Made by a program: the position numbers and the translations under genes. DNA of 64,000 nt, taken from positions 62,001 to 126,000 of the forward strand of contig JBDKTY010000028.1 in NCBI GenBank assembly GCA_039679945.1, given 5' to 3'. This document shows, in pieces, positions 25,024-35,155 of this stretch (position 1 is the stretch's first letter; each line of letters starts with the position of its first letter). This stretch comes from SbD1 sp039679945. Its GTDB lineage: Bacteria > Desulfobacterota > Syntrophobacteria > Syntrophobacterales > Syntrophobacteraceae. Below the pieces are notes generated by a model, which saw only the letters and a list, made by a program, of their open reading frames with translations, searched no databases and was not told the DNA's origin.

Positions 25024-28000
25024 CTACGCGTGCGGCGTAATCGACACTGAATTGGACGGCGTACCGTTACCCAGGAAATTCGTCGGCACGACACGGTAAT
25101 AGTAAGTCACGCCGGCCCTCCATGTGGTGTCGGAGAACGTAAAAACATTACCGCCGACTGTGAATTGTGTCAGACCCCTGGTGAAATTCGCATTGGTCGC
25201 CCTCTGAATAATGAAGCCCGTCTGGCCATTACCGGCAATCGACCAATTGAGAACAACCGGAGATCTTCTGGCCGCGGCCTGGGTAACCGAACTCAGGGTT
25301 GTCAAGCCGGACGGCGGGCCGATAACGTTCGACCATGCCGAGGTATTGGTGATCGAGGGATACCCGGCCACACCGCTCCCGACTACGCTCTTGGCGGCCA
25401 CCCTGTAGTAGTAGGGCGCCGTAAATGGGTTCACGGTGGTATCGACAAAACTTGTCACATTACCCACGTTGAACGTGGTAAGCCCGGTAGTGAAGGCTGA
25501 ATCGGCCGCCCGCTGGATTGTGAAGCCGGAAGCGCCATTCGCGTTGTTCGTCCAGCTCAGATTCACTCTGTACCTGGTGACATTGCCTCTCCGGACAGTG
25601 GTCAGCGATCCCGACAGGTTGGTGGGCGCCGCTGGAGTAACCGCCACGCTCATCGGGCGCATCATATCATTTTCTTCATGGCCCAACAGGTGGCAGTGCC
25701 AGACGTATTCATGGCCGAAATTAGCCGTCTGGTTTGCAACGGTGACCGGGTTGTTGTTCGGGTCCACACCGAAGAAGCCCACCGTGGAGCCGGCCGGCAT
25801 TGTCGGGTCCAGCATACGGACGCTGTCGGGAAGTGCAAAGGGTACAGTCGGGGTCTTCGCCCGCAGGGCGACCACGATGTCCTCCAGCGGGTTCATCTTG
25901 ACAGTTTCCTTCCAGCCAATCTCCTCGGGCCACGGTGGTTTGATCATGCCGTCCCACCCGATCCGGTTGATCACCTGTACGTTAAACAGATGGAAGTGAA
26001 TTGCATGGGTATCGACGCCGTTGTGCGTGATCTTCCAAAGCTGAGTGACACCGTCGGGGAACACTTCGGTGACCGGATCGATGTACCCGTACGGGATGGT
26101 CGTCTGGACCGCCGCCGAGGTGAAAGGCACCTCGACTCCAAGCGTGGCGTTCATCCGCCCGACTGGATCGAAAAGCTCCTGGATGGTCTTTGGCTGCAAG
26201 GGCAGCGAGGAGGCCAGATTGGCGACCGCTATCGCCGGAGTTGTCGGGGTGCCGCCGTAGAAGCTGATAAGCGGGGTGGAGGTGTAGGAACCGCCGCAGG
26301 TGGCGCACGAGAGATTGACCGCGGTCACCGCACCGTTCACGACCGTCGCGGTAGCTGTAGCGCCGGAGCCGCCGCCGACAAATGCCACCTTGGGCACGGA
26401 CTTATATCCCGCGCCGCCGGAGGTAACGGTGATGCTGCTAACCGGTTGGGCGGTTCCTCCCGTTACCAGGGATGTATCCGAGATCCTGGCATAAGTGTCG
26501 GGCGCGACGATGAGCGCCCGGGTCGGATCGGCGTTAAAGGCGCCGGCCAACGCGGTGTTGAGCGCAGTCACGTCAAGGGCTGTTCCGTTTGTCGTTCCGC
26601 CAACCCGGATCTGCATGACGGTCCGGGTGTTGGGGCCGAAGCCGGGCTGTGTTGAAGGCGCTCCACCCTGGAAGGTGTTATCCGGATCGCCGGTGTAGTA
26701 ATCGTTGCGTGGGTCGCCCGCCGGAAGCGGGGCAGGTGCGTCGTTGTACAGTATGAGCGTTTTCCCGGCATACTGCGAAAAATCGATAATCACGTCCGCT
26801 CGTTCCGCCGGTCCCAGAAAGAGGGTGTGTTCCATGGTGTTCAGGACCGTTACGCTGCGTTTATTCTGCTCGTAGCCGATCGGCGTGTTGGGGAGCACCG
26901 CGGCCTGTTGTGCAATGCCGCCCTCGCTGCCGATATGAATGATCGAGGGTCCCAGAAGCGTCGGGCTTGGATCAGGCACCCCGCCCGCCCTGTCGTCCAG
27001 GACATTGGGGATCATGCCCGGCGTATCGTTGGCGATCCACTCAGCCGGCCAATACACGGGAGCGGGGTCGAGAGCGCCAGCCGCAACGTAGTTCCCGGTT
27101 GCGTCCTTGGCGCCTTTGATAGCCGGAATCATCCTGACTTCCGTCCCACGACCGTTTACCGCGAACCCGCCAGGGTCGGCAACGTAGAGCTGCAGGTTCA
27201 GATAGCGGTCATTGCAGGCGTTCAGGATGCGGAACCGATAGGCCTGGGGCTGCACATCGAAGTAAGGATATGCGGTGCCATTGACCACGGGCGTATCCAG
27301 GAAGGCTTCCGGTACGGCGGAAGTCTGCGGCAGCAGATCCGAGACGGGGAAGATGGGCCAGAACCATGGGCCGTAATCCCACCGCCCGAACATGCTCGCT
27401 CCGCTAAGGTCATTGGGGTTCTGGTTCGGCATGTAGACGTGCGGAAACCAGATACTGCCGTTGGTTTTGCCCCACGCGGCATTGTCGAGATTGGTCGGAT
27501 CGGTCCAGAGTGGATCTATCGTGGGAGTATTGTAGGTAGTATTGTAGGGAGCTAACGCATTGTCGGCGTACCCCGCGGGCAGAGGATTGTCGATATTGAC
27601 GAATGCCTTGTCCTGGATGACTAGGGGGATCTCACCGCCAGGGGCAAAGGCAGTGTTCAGGGATTGCTCATCAGGGTCTCTCAGCACGTAGCCCGCCGCC
27701 TCCCCGGCATAAACATCCTGCCGAGTCATCCCGTAGGCATGATCATGATAGAACATGAGCCGGCCGCTCTGACCATTGGGCCAGTAGAATGTAGCCGCTC
27801 CATCGGGCGGCAGTGGCATGTCGGGAACGTTTTGCTGGCTCACGCCCTTCAAGAGCGTGGTCGCTGTCTCGCCGGCAGGCGTGATCCATTGGTGCGGGGT
27901 GCCGTCGGAGATCCACGGGTTGTCTCCGCCATGAAGGTGAAGCGTGGCCCGGTTCTGCGTGTACATGTCCGTCATCCCGTTGGCATTCACTCCCATCCCC

Positions 28001-28617
28001 GCCCCCATGATGCTGGTATCGACCGGCAGGAAGAGATCGCCGCCGTTTGCCGTGGTGGGCAACAGGTTGTAGAATTTTATGCGCGTCGGAGTCCCCTTGG
28101 TGGCGACAATCGCGGGTCCCAGGTAACGGGGCTGATCGTAACCGTACACATTGGAACCATTGAAGGTGATGGGTGTTACCCCGTCGGGATAGAAAAGCTG
28201 GACATGCAAGCTGCCCGTGGCGATTGCCGTGGAGCCGGGCGGCTCAATCTGCACATAGCCGCGCAATTTGGCTGCCGGCATATCCGAGTGCATTTGTTGG
28301 TAGTAGTCCACCACCGCGATTTCGTAGTAGTCAGACCCCGGGAAACTGGTCGTGTCGGCTACGCCGACCGGTATGTAATTACCGAGCGTGTTCCCAACTG
28401 TTGGACCTGGAGTCGTCGGGGGTGACAAGCCTGGAAGCGAGTCCACAAACTTCCTCATGATCGGGCTGAGATTGTAGTTGGGCACCATGTAATCCACCCC
28501 CGGCACCAACTGCGGGGGAGCGACGTATGCCGCCTGCACAGCCTGGTAGCCTCCCCAGGCCAGGGCGAGCATCGCCAATGTCAAAATCGCCGTTTTCAAG
28601 GTTCTTCGCCAGTACAT
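25024..28617 (-). CDS. Large secreted multicopper oxidase with fibronectin III domains
   Basis: A 1197-residue exported protein with a signal peptide (TLKTAILTLAMLALAWGG, cleavage near VQA). Four copper-binding clusters are visible: LHLHGGDNPW near residue 227, FYHDHAYG near 287, HAIHFHLFNV near 868 and WHCHLLGHEEND near 970. The wide gap between the second and third clusters holds a glycine-rich insert with GGAGYKSVPKVAFVGGGSG. Two fibronectin III domains close the protein from about residue 1000. It should oxidise metals or organics with oxygen, or bind extracellular electron acceptors. ATG follows AGGAGGAACAG. It heads a likely operon with an FKBP isomerase and a GspB-like protein. Confidence 0.9.
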   Translation of the reverse strand: MYWRRTLKTAILTLAMLALAWGGYQAVQAAYVAPPQLVPGVDYMVPNYNLSPIMRKFVDSLPGLSPPTTPGPTVGNTLGNYIPVGVADTTSFPGSDYYEIAVVDYYQQMHSDMPAAKLRGYVQIEPPGSTAIATGSLHVQLFYPDGVTPITFNGSNVYGYDQPRYLGPAIVATKGTPTRIKFYNLLPTTANGGDLFLPVDTSIMGAGMGVNANGMTDMYTQNRATLHLHGGDNPWISDGTPHQWITPAGETATTLLKGVSQQNVPDMPLPPDGAATFYWPNGQSGRLMFYHDHAYGMTRQDVYAGEAAGYVLRDPDEQSLNTAFAPGGEIPLVIQDKAFVNIDNPLPAGYADNALAPYNTTYNTPTIDPLWTDPTNLDNAAWGKTNGSIWFPHVYMPNQNPNDLSGASMFGRWDYGPWFWPIFPVSDLLPQTSAVPEAFLDTPVVNGTAYPYFDVQPQAYRFRILNACNDRYLNLQLYVADPGGFAVNGRGTEVRMIPAIKGAKDATGNYVAAGALDPAPVYWPAEWIANDTPGMIPNVLDDRAGGVPDPSPTLLGPSIIHIGSEGGIAQQAAVLPNTPIGYEQNKRSVTVLNTMEHTLFLGPAERADVIIDFSQYAGKTLILYNDAPAPLPAGDPRNDYYTGDPDNTFQGGAPSTQPGFGPNTRTVMQIRVGGTTNGTALDVTALNTALAGAFNADPTRALIVAPDTYARISDTSLVTGGTAQPVSSITVTSGGAGYKSVPKVAFVGGGSGATATATVVNGAVTAVNLSCATCGGSYTSTPLISFYGGTPTTPAIAVANLASSLPLQPKTIQELFDPVGRMNATLGVEVPFTSAAVQTTIPYGYIDPVTEVFPDGVTQLWKITHNGVDTHAIHFHLFNVQVINRIGWDGMIKPPWPEEIGWKETVKMNPLEDIVVALRAKTPTVPFALPDSVRMLDPTMPAGSTVGFFGVDPNNNPVTVANQTANFGHEYVWHCHLLGHEENDMMRPMSVAVTPAAPTNLSGSLTTVRRGNVTRYRVNLSWTNNANGASGFTIQRAADSAFTTGLTTFNVGNVTSFVDTTVNPFTAPYYYRVAAKSVVGSGVAGYPSITNTSAWSNVIGPPSGLTTLSSVTQAAARRSPVVLNWSIAGNGQTGFIIQRATNANFTRGLTQFTVGGNVFTFSDTTWRAGVTYYYRVVPTNFLGNGTPSNSVSITPHA

Positions 28618-29887
28618 ACTCTGTTCCTCCTTCGTGTTTTTTGGGAGTGAGCCGAGGCATCCACATCCGAAACACTCCATTCACTCCCATGGATGACGCT
28701 TTATCTGCCTGGCGGCAGCTTCATGCCTTGTCCTTCATCTCCCTGCTTGATGTTCTCAAATTATGGCGCGGCCCCCGTTCGCTGGAGCGGTACCGCGCCG
28801 GCCCCGATTCCATGCCCGCCATGACCAGCGGACGTTCCGTATGGAAGATGAAGGGTATTGCTCACGTTGATCTTGAATTTCCGTCCAGAGGTTGCCTGAA
28901 CCCGTGACTCCGGGCGTTTTCCTCGATCTCTTGGAGGGTGTTTCCTTTGGATATGCTATATATTGGCTGCACTGCTAAAGCTCAATGCAGTCAGAGCATA
29001 ATTTCATCTGTATGAATTGTGTATTTTAGGGGTTCCGGAGTGTAGAAAAACAGGGATGTCTATACACGGTCTACTAGTGAGTGAGCATGTCCGGCCCATT
29101 GCAGGCTGAAATCCTGACCGGAACATGTTATTGAAATTGCTACGGCATTCCGAGAATGAATAGTAAGTATCCAACAGGCTAACAATACATTAGCCGAATA
29201 GGCAAGAATACTCCAGCATACCGCGCCGGGTCCGAGAAGATCCAGACAACCCTCTGTCATACGAAAATGGACATGCCAAATCGCGGATGTAATCTTATCT
29301 CGCATTTTGTAGCATTATGTCAGACTTGACACAAGCTATAAGCATCCAATCCATGGATATTCCAAGAGCAGGTTGTCAGGATACAATACATGGAAATAAT
29401 ACGCATGGTATTACATTCACCTTGGCATTAAATAATGAACTAATATGAAGTCAGCTTTCAAAGAACTGATGTTTATAGTCAACAGGTGGTGTTTTGTCGA
29501 AGTATGAACGAATATATTCACTTTTCGATACCACGGAGCAAACATTGTCTTGAAAGTAACCGGCTGTACCCATCCTCCGATGGAAACCGGACCATAACCG
29601 CTCAGATTGTCTTAAAACCGCAAAAATGATTATTCGACCGGTCACTCAGGCTGCCCTTGATCGATCCCGCCAGTAGGGTATTTGTAGGTCACGATATAAT
29701 AATGGTGGAGACCGATATGCGGCAGATCCATCACCTCGGACAAATCAAACACGCTTCCCCTGCTATCAGTTTTTTATCGCGGGATATACCGTTTTGCGGT
29801 TCTCGCGGTCCACCTCGTTTTGGCAATAGTATTCGACCCAACTCACCAAGCTCGGAATTTTCAGTATGCGAGAGGAGATGAGAATCA
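28618..29887. other. AT-rich intergenic region, about 1.27 kb
   Basis: This divergent region separates the multicopper oxidase (minus) from cstA (plus). From about 28930 to 29700 it is clearly more AT-rich than the genes around it and holds many stop codons in all frames. A TTGACA at about 29328 lacks a good partner -10. No LytTR-type repeat could be assigned with confidence. It could be a regulatory region or a decayed mobile element. Confidence 0.45.
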
Positions 29888-31681
29888 ATGAATGCTTTGA
29901 CACTAGTTTTCGTGGCTCTTTGTGTATTCGCGCTGGCCTACCGTTTCTACGGTCTGTTCATCGCGAGTCGGGTACTCGGTATAAACCCTGACAGGCCGAC
30001 TCCGTCGCACACGCTCGAGGACGGCCATGACTATCATCCCACTAACAAGTATGTAATCTTCGGTCACCATTTTGCCGCAATCGCCGCCGCGGGTCCCCTT
30101 CTTGGCCCGGTTCTCGCCGCTCAGTTCGGCTTCCTCCCCGGGGCTCTCTGGATCATCATCGGGGCAGTCGTAGCGGGCGCGGTTCACGACATGGTTATTC
30201 TTTTTGCCTCGGTGCGCCATGATGGGAAGAGTATTTCGGCCATCGCGGAGTCCGAGATCGGAAAACTGGCGGGCGTTGTCGCCAGCTTCGCGGTCCTGTT
30301 CATCTTGATCCTTACCCTCGCCGGTCTTTCCATTGCAGTGGTCAAGGCAATGTTTAACAGCCCCTGGAGCGCATTCACCGTTATATGTACTCTTCCTATC
30401 GCCTTACTTATGGGTATCTGGATGCACATCATAAGACCGGGCGATGTGAAGGGGGGAAGCCTCATAGGTGTTGTGCTTCTTGCAATCGTCATCCTCGTCG
30501 GCCCTTATGTAGCCTCCAACCCGACGCTCGCCGCTTTCTTCAATTTAAGTGAAACACAGTGCAAGCTTTTCATCCCGCTCTATGGATTCGTCGCATCCGC
30601 TCTTCCTGTCTGGCTGCTCCTTTGCCCTCGTGATTATCTTTCGACCTACTTGAAACTGGGTACCATCGGAGCGCTCGCAATCGGCATCTTCATAGTTCAT
30701 CCCAACCTCCAGATGGAAGCAATAACCAAGTATATCGGCGGCGGCGGGCCAATCATCCCCGGTTCCGCATTCCCATTTCTTTTCATTACCATCGCGTGTG
30801 GGGCGCTCTCGGGTTTTCACGCTATCATCGGGACGGGAACTACCCCCAAAATGGTCGATAACGAACGTGACATTCTGTTCGTGGGCTACGGCGCCATGCT
30901 CGTCGAAGGCTTTGTCGCAATAATGGCGCTGATCGCGGCATGCGTGCTCGTTCCCTCCGACTATTTCGCGATCAACACGGCGGCGGCGGCCTACAAGAGC
31001 CTTGGCATGGAGCCGGTGCATCTGCCGCAACTGGCCAACTCCGTTGGCGAGCACCTCATGGGCAGGACCGGCGGCGCCGTTTCCCTGGCTGTGGGCATGG
31101 CCTACATCTTCAGCTCGATTCCGATCATGAAAGGCCTTATGGCGTACTGGTACCATTTCGCCATCATGTTCGAAGCGGTATTCATCCTGACGGCGGTCGA
31201 TACGGGCACCAGGGTGGGTAGATATCTTCTCCAGGAAATGGTAGGCAGAGTCATCCCCAAACTGGGCGAGAAAAAGTGGATGCCGGGTATAGTAATAACC
31301 AGCTTCGCATTCACCATGATGTGGGGGTACCTGGTCTACACCGGCGATATCATGACGATATGGCCGCTTTTCGGCATGAGCAATCAGCTCCTCGCCACAT
31401 GCGCCCTGATTGTCGGCACCACCATGATCATCCGGATGGGAAAAATCAAATACGCGTGGGTGACTGCCGTGCCCGGGATACTGATGATTCCCGTCACGAT
31501 GACGGCCGGGTACTACAACGTCCTCAACAACGCCCGCTCCGGAAAGTACCTCTTGGCGACACTATCAGTCGTATTGATGGTCCTTATGGCGATCGTATTC
31601 GTCGAGGCCTTCAAGAAATGGTACAGCCTGGCGATGTCCGTTCCGCCGAAGGAAGAAAAGGTCGTCGGACTGGCCCGCTAG
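29888..31681 (+). CDS. cstA: Carbon starvation protein CstA family transporter
   Basis: A 597-residue inner-membrane protein with about 16 hydrophobic segments. The family signatures are NKYVIFGHHFAAIAAAGPLL with GPVLAAQFG, GAVHDMVILFASVRHDGKS, FHAIIGTGTTPKM, and PLFGMSNQLLAT. Members transport pyruvate or peptides; E. coli BtsT is a pyruvate/H+ symporter of this family. It is shorter than E. coli CstA (about 700 residues). A LytS/LytTR two-component system follows on the same strand, resembling the BtsSR-BtsT regulatory link. Confidence 0.93.
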   Translation: MNALTLVFVALCVFALAYRFYGLFIASRVLGINPDRPTPSHTLEDGHDYHPTNKYVIFGHHFAAIAAAGPLLGPVLAAQFGFLPGALWIIIGAVVAGAVHDMVILFASVRHDGKSISAIAESEIGKLAGVVASFAVLFILILTLAGLSIAVVKAMFNSPWSAFTVICTLPIALLMGIWMHIIRPGDVKGGSLIGVVLLAIVILVGPYVASNPTLAAFFNLSETQCKLFIPLYGFVASALPVWLLLCPRDYLSTYLKLGTIGALAIGIFIVHPNLQMEAITKYIGGGGPIIPGSAFPFLFITIACGALSGFHAIIGTGTTPKMVDNERDILFVGYGAMLVEGFVAIMALIAACVLVPSDYFAINTAAAAYKSLGMEPVHLPQLANSVGEHLMGRTGGAVSLAVGMAYIFSSIPIMKGLMAYWYHFAIMFEAVFILTAVDTGTRVGRYLLQEMVGRVIPKLGEKKWMPGIVITSFAFTMMWGYLVYTGDIMTIWPLFGMSNQLLATCALIVGTTMIIRMGKIKYAWVTAVPGILMIPVTMTAGYYNVLNNARSGKYLLATLSVVLMVLMAIVFVEAFKKWYSLAMSVPPKEEKVVGLAR

Positions 31682-31761
31682 ACAACTGCTCCGTGGAAGA
31701 ACTGCCGGGGACAAACCACCTGTTACCATGTCCCATGATTGGCGCCACCGAGTAGAGACTT

Positions 31762-31790
31762 CCCCTCCACTCCCACAAGGGGTGGAGGGG
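31762..31790 (+). terminator. Possible hairpin after cstA
   Basis: CCCCTCCAC (31762-31770) pairs with GTGGAGGGG (31782-31790), with further GC pairing towards the loop. No T tract follows, so it could be an attenuator or mRNA-stabilising hairpin between cstA and lytS rather than a true terminator. Confidence 0.4.
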
Positions 31791-31949
31791 TCCTCATACT
31801 TCCATGAGCAGATCTCAAACGGAGCCACGTCCAGGAAGCCACCGATAAAGTTCCTCTTCTCCCTTTTCAAAGGCTCAAGTATAATTAAATCTCACTGCTG
31901 TCGGCTGTCGCAGGCAGTATTCGGCCACTAACCTGATCTGGTTGCCGCC

Positions 31950-33629
31950 ATGAAGCTTTTATTCGCGCTCGTTCAAACAATGTCGATTTTCCTCGTCGTC
32001 GCATATCTCTACAGCAAATCGCCCGCATTCAGGCCCCTTACCATCGAATCGCTGAAGCTGCGCCACAAGTTCTATCTCTACTTTTTCTTCTCGGCCATTT
32101 CGCTGATGGGGACCTATCTCGGTTTGCCGGTCCATGACGCCCTGGCAAACACACGCGCAATCGGACCGGTTCTCGCCGGAATCATCGGTGGTCCGGTACT
32201 GGGAACGCTGGTAGGGTTCACCGGAGGTTTGCACCGTTATTTTTTCGGCGGCTTCACCGCGCTGTCCTGCGGTCTCTCCACGACAGTCGAAGGTCTCATT
32301 GGAGGGATCGTCCACCTGGTTCTAACGCGGAAAAACAAACAAGATTTTATTTTCGATCCGCTCACAGTCTTCCTTACGACCGTTTTTTCCGAAATGGTCC
32401 AGATGGGAATCATCCTCGCGGTATCCCGGCCGTTTGAAGATGCCCTGGCCCTGGTCAAAGTCATTGCCTTCCCCATGATCCTGACCAGTTCCGCGGGCGC
32501 GGCCCTGTTCATGAGTATCATTCGCGATCGAAAAAATATCTATGATCAGGCAGCGGCGACTTTCTCCGCCAAATCTCTCCTGGTTGCCGCGCGCACACTC
32601 AACATCCTCGGCAAAGGGTTCGGCCGCGATACCGCCCCCGAGATGGCCAGGGTCATTCATGAGCAGACGGGAGTTGGAGCGGTCGCCATCACCGACACGG
32701 AAAAGGTGCTTGCCTTCGTGGGCTGCGGCTCCGACCACCATGTACCCGATATGCCGATCTCATCGGAACTTACCCGAAAGGTCATATCCGAAAACGTCGT
32801 CATATTCGCGGACGGCATCCATGAAAAATATTCCTGCGCACTTTCGCCCAAATGCCCGCTCAACTCCGTCCTGGTCGTTCCCCTTACCGTCGATAACGAT
32901 GTCATCGGAACCATCAAACTCTATGAGACGCGCAACAAGCGCTTCCTGAACATGAATAAATCCATGGGAGAGGGTATTGCGACCCTCCTCTCGAACCAAC
33001 TTCTGCTGTCACGATACGAACAGCAAAAGAATCTCCTCGTCATGTCCGAGTTGAACCTGATACAGGCACAGGTTAACCCTCACTTTCTGTTTAATTCCCT
33101 GAATACCATCATTTCCATATTGCGAAAGGATGCGGAGCGGGCACGCGAACTCCTTATTCATCTCTCCAACTTCTTCAGGAAGAACCTCAAGCGGAGCGGC
33201 GATCTATCGACCCTCCAGGAGGAACTCGACCACGTCAATTCCTACCTCAAAATCGAAAAAGCGCGCTTCGAAGACCGCCTCACCGTGGAAATGGATATCG
33301 ACCCTTCCATGCTGGGCCTGGTACTCCCCACCTTCACGCTTCAACCGCTCATTGAAAACGCGATCAAACACGGCATATCCAATATGCTGGAACCCGGTAA
33401 AGCTCGGATTCATGCCTATCGGAAAGACGATCTGGCATATATTGTAATAGAGGACAATGCCGGAATCTTCCAGGAGGATGGCTTGAATAACGGCCACGGC
33501 ATCAGGATCGTGGACAAGAGGATAAAATTCCTCATGGGAAACAGCTTCGGGACAAGCGTGAACTGCATTCCCCATGAGCTTACCCAGATTACGGTCAAGA
33601 TTCCGGCTGGAGGGATAGCGGCGGGATGA
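31950..33629 (+). CDS. LytS-type sensor histidine kinase
   Basis: A 559-residue kinase. The N-terminal 200 residues carry the 5TMR-LYT membrane domain, with LPVHDALANTRAIGPVLAGIIGG and GFTGGLHRY as signatures. A GAF domain follows at about 230-350 (TGVGAVAITDTEKVLAFVG). The His_kinase domain has NPHFLFNSLNTI, with the phosphorylated histidine near residue 377, and the HATPase region LQPLIENAIKHG. In the BtsS/LytS family the sensor responds to pyruvate or similar metabolites. Its stop overlaps the regulator gene by four bases. Confidence 0.92.
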   Translation: MKLLFALVQTMSIFLVVAYLYSKSPAFRPLTIESLKLRHKFYLYFFFSAISLMGTYLGLPVHDALANTRAIGPVLAGIIGGPVLGTLVGFTGGLHRYFFGGFTALSCGLSTTVEGLIGGIVHLVLTRKNKQDFIFDPLTVFLTTVFSEMVQMGIILAVSRPFEDALALVKVIAFPMILTSSAGAALFMSIIRDRKNIYDQAAATFSAKSLLVAARTLNILGKGFGRDTAPEMARVIHEQTGVGAVAITDTEKVLAFVGCGSDHHVPDMPISSELTRKVISENVVIFADGIHEKYSCALSPKCPLNSVLVVPLTVDNDVIGTIKLYETRNKRFLNMNKSMGEGIATLLSNQLLLSRYEQQKNLLVMSELNLIQAQVNPHFLFNSLNTIISILRKDAERARELLIHLSNFFRKNLKRSGDLSTLQEELDHVNSYLKIEKARFEDRLTVEMDIDPSMLGLVLPTFTLQPLIENAIKHGISNMLEPGKARIHAYRKDDLAYIVIEDNAGIFQEDGLNNGHGIRIVDKRIKFLMGNSFGTSVNCIPHELTQITVKIPAGGIAAG

Positions 33630-34345
33630 TTCGCGCGGTCATCGTGGATGACGAAATACATGCCCGGGACGAATTGGAAGCCCTCCTGCTCGAGACGGGC
33701 GGGTTCAATGTAATCGCGAAATGCGCCAATGCTCTCGAGGCGCTGGAAGCGATCCGCGCGGAAATGCCGGAAGTGCTTTTCCTGGACATCCAGATGCCGC
33801 TTATCAATGGCTTCGAACTTCTGGCCATGCTGGACGAAGACTGCATGCCGAATGTCGTATTCGTGACCGCCTACGACGAATACGCTCTGAAAGCATTCGA
33901 CGAAAATGCACTGGACTACCTGCTCAAGCCGGTCGAAAAAAAACGCCTCGTAAAGACAGTCCACAAACTCGTGAAACTGATACGAAGCGGCGGCAAGCCC
34001 GCCTCGATCAATCGAATCATTCCGGAATTGACCAAGATACCCTGCCTGCTCGCCAATCGCATCAAACTGGTCAGCCCGGCGGATGTCGAATATGTCAAAT
34101 CCGATGTGGCCGGGGTATACCTTGTCACCCCCAAATCGGAGTACTTCACCGCCCTGACCCTGAAGATACTCGAAAACAGAACGAATTTCATGAGGTGCCA
34201 CAAGCAGTTTCTTGTCAATATCGATCACATCGATGAAATACTGCTCGGAGAAAACCTCCTGGCCCAGATTACGACATGCTCCGGCCACTCCATCCCGGTC
34301 AGCAGGCGCTACTTCAAAAGGCTCAAGGAAAGACTGGGAATCTGA
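33626..34345 (+). CDS. LytTR family response regulator
   Basis: A 239-residue regulator with a receiver domain (IVDDEIHARDEL, phosphoacceptor aspartate in VLFLDIQMP) and a C-terminal LytTR DNA-binding domain (YFTALTLKILENRTNFMRCH through HSIPVSRRYFKRLKERLG). It is translationally coupled to the LytS-type kinase. A LytTR regulator beside cstA suggests control of that transporter, as in E. coli BtsR-BtsT. The operator was not identified. Confidence 0.93.
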   Translation: MIRAVIVDDEIHARDELEALLLETGGFNVIAKCANALEALEAIRAEMPEVLFLDIQMPLINGFELLAMLDEDCMPNVVFVTAYDEYALKAFDENALDYLLKPVEKKRLVKTVHKLVKLIRSGGKPASINRIIPELTKIPCLLANRIKLVSPADVEYVKSDVAGVYLVTPKSEYFTALTLKILENRTNFMRCHKQFLVNIDHIDEILLGENLLAQITTCSGHSIPVSRRYFKRLKERLGI

Positions 34346-34543
34346 CCCTCGGCGAAACGCTGCCCGCCCTGTTTCATCCCCTTCCCTTTCATTCAGATAA
34401 TGTCCGCAAGGATTACATCGGCACGTTTCTTCGCCTGGACGCCCTATGGACACCGCCAGCAAACATTCTTATATAAGACCATCTCAATATTTTGTACCCC
34501 TTGTGGATTGGGGGTTCCCGCCCTTTTTATATGGAGGTCAAGC

Positions 34544-35095
34544 ATGAACGCAAATAATAATGAGAGACTGATGGAGCTTCTGTGCGCCGCCGTGGATATA
34601 AAGGAAAAGATGAGGGCATTGTACCGTGAGGCAGCGGGCAAATGTTCTGATGCCGTGGGCACCGGCACATTCAACATGCTCGAGGAACTGGAAGGAGAAC
34701 ATCTCGTACGCCTGCAAACGATACAGAAAGATCTCGCCGAAGGCGGGGAGGCAGGCTTCGATTCCTGCAGGATGTATGATTTCGGCAGCCCGGAAAAAAA
34801 AGACGTAATGAAACGGATCTCGCGGGAACGCCGCACTATTGCCAAGGCCTGTCTCGACGACGTTGCCGCGATACAGAGCGGAATGGCACTGGAAAATAAA
34901 GGTATCGATTATTTCGTGGGCCAGTTGAAGCAGGCTTCCTCTCCCGCCGAACGGGAGGTCCTGAATCACCTCATCGCAGAGGAAAGGGAGCACTACATCA
35001 TGCTGGCCGATCTCAAGTTCTACTACATCGACCCCGAACACTGGTTCATGGAAAAAGGCAGAACCGATCTCGACGGGGCCGGCGCAGTCAGTTGA
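34544..35095 (+). CDS. Rubrerythrin-like ferritin-family protein
   Basis: A 183-residue four-helix protein of the ferritin-like family. Iron-binding helices show E-x-x-H patterns: EELEGEHLVRL near residue 50 and AEEREHYIML near residue 150, with further acidic residues in the first helix (IKEKMRALYREA). The C-terminal rubredoxin domain found in true rubrerythrin is missing. Related proteins reduce hydrogen peroxide or store iron in anaerobes. The ATG has GGAGG about 9 bases upstream. A strong hairpin follows the gene. Confidence 0.8.
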   Translation: MNANNNERLMELLCAAVDIKEKMRALYREAAGKCSDAVGTGTFNMLEELEGEHLVRLQTIQKDLAEGGEAGFDSCRMYDFGSPEKKDVMKRISRERRTIAKACLDDVAAIQSGMALENKGIDYFVGQLKQASSPAEREVLNHLIAEEREHYIMLADLKFYYIDPEHWFMEKGRTDLDGAGAVS

Positions 35096-35123
35096 TCTTC
35101 CTCGGAATCAGGAAAAGCGATTT

Positions 35124-35155
35124 GCGTATGGCGGGCTGGAAAGCCCGCCATACGC
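35124..35155. terminator. Strong hairpin after the rubrerythrin-like gene
   Basis: GCGTATGGCGGGCT and AGCCCGCCATACGC form a perfect 14-bp stem around GGAA. It lies 28 bases after the stop codon. No T tract follows on the plus strand, so efficiency as a Rho-independent terminator is uncertain. Confidence 0.6.

Noticed and set aside
29060..29305. Possible 81-residue protein on the minus strand
   Set aside because: No ribosome site, no family and within a decayed-looking AT-rich region.
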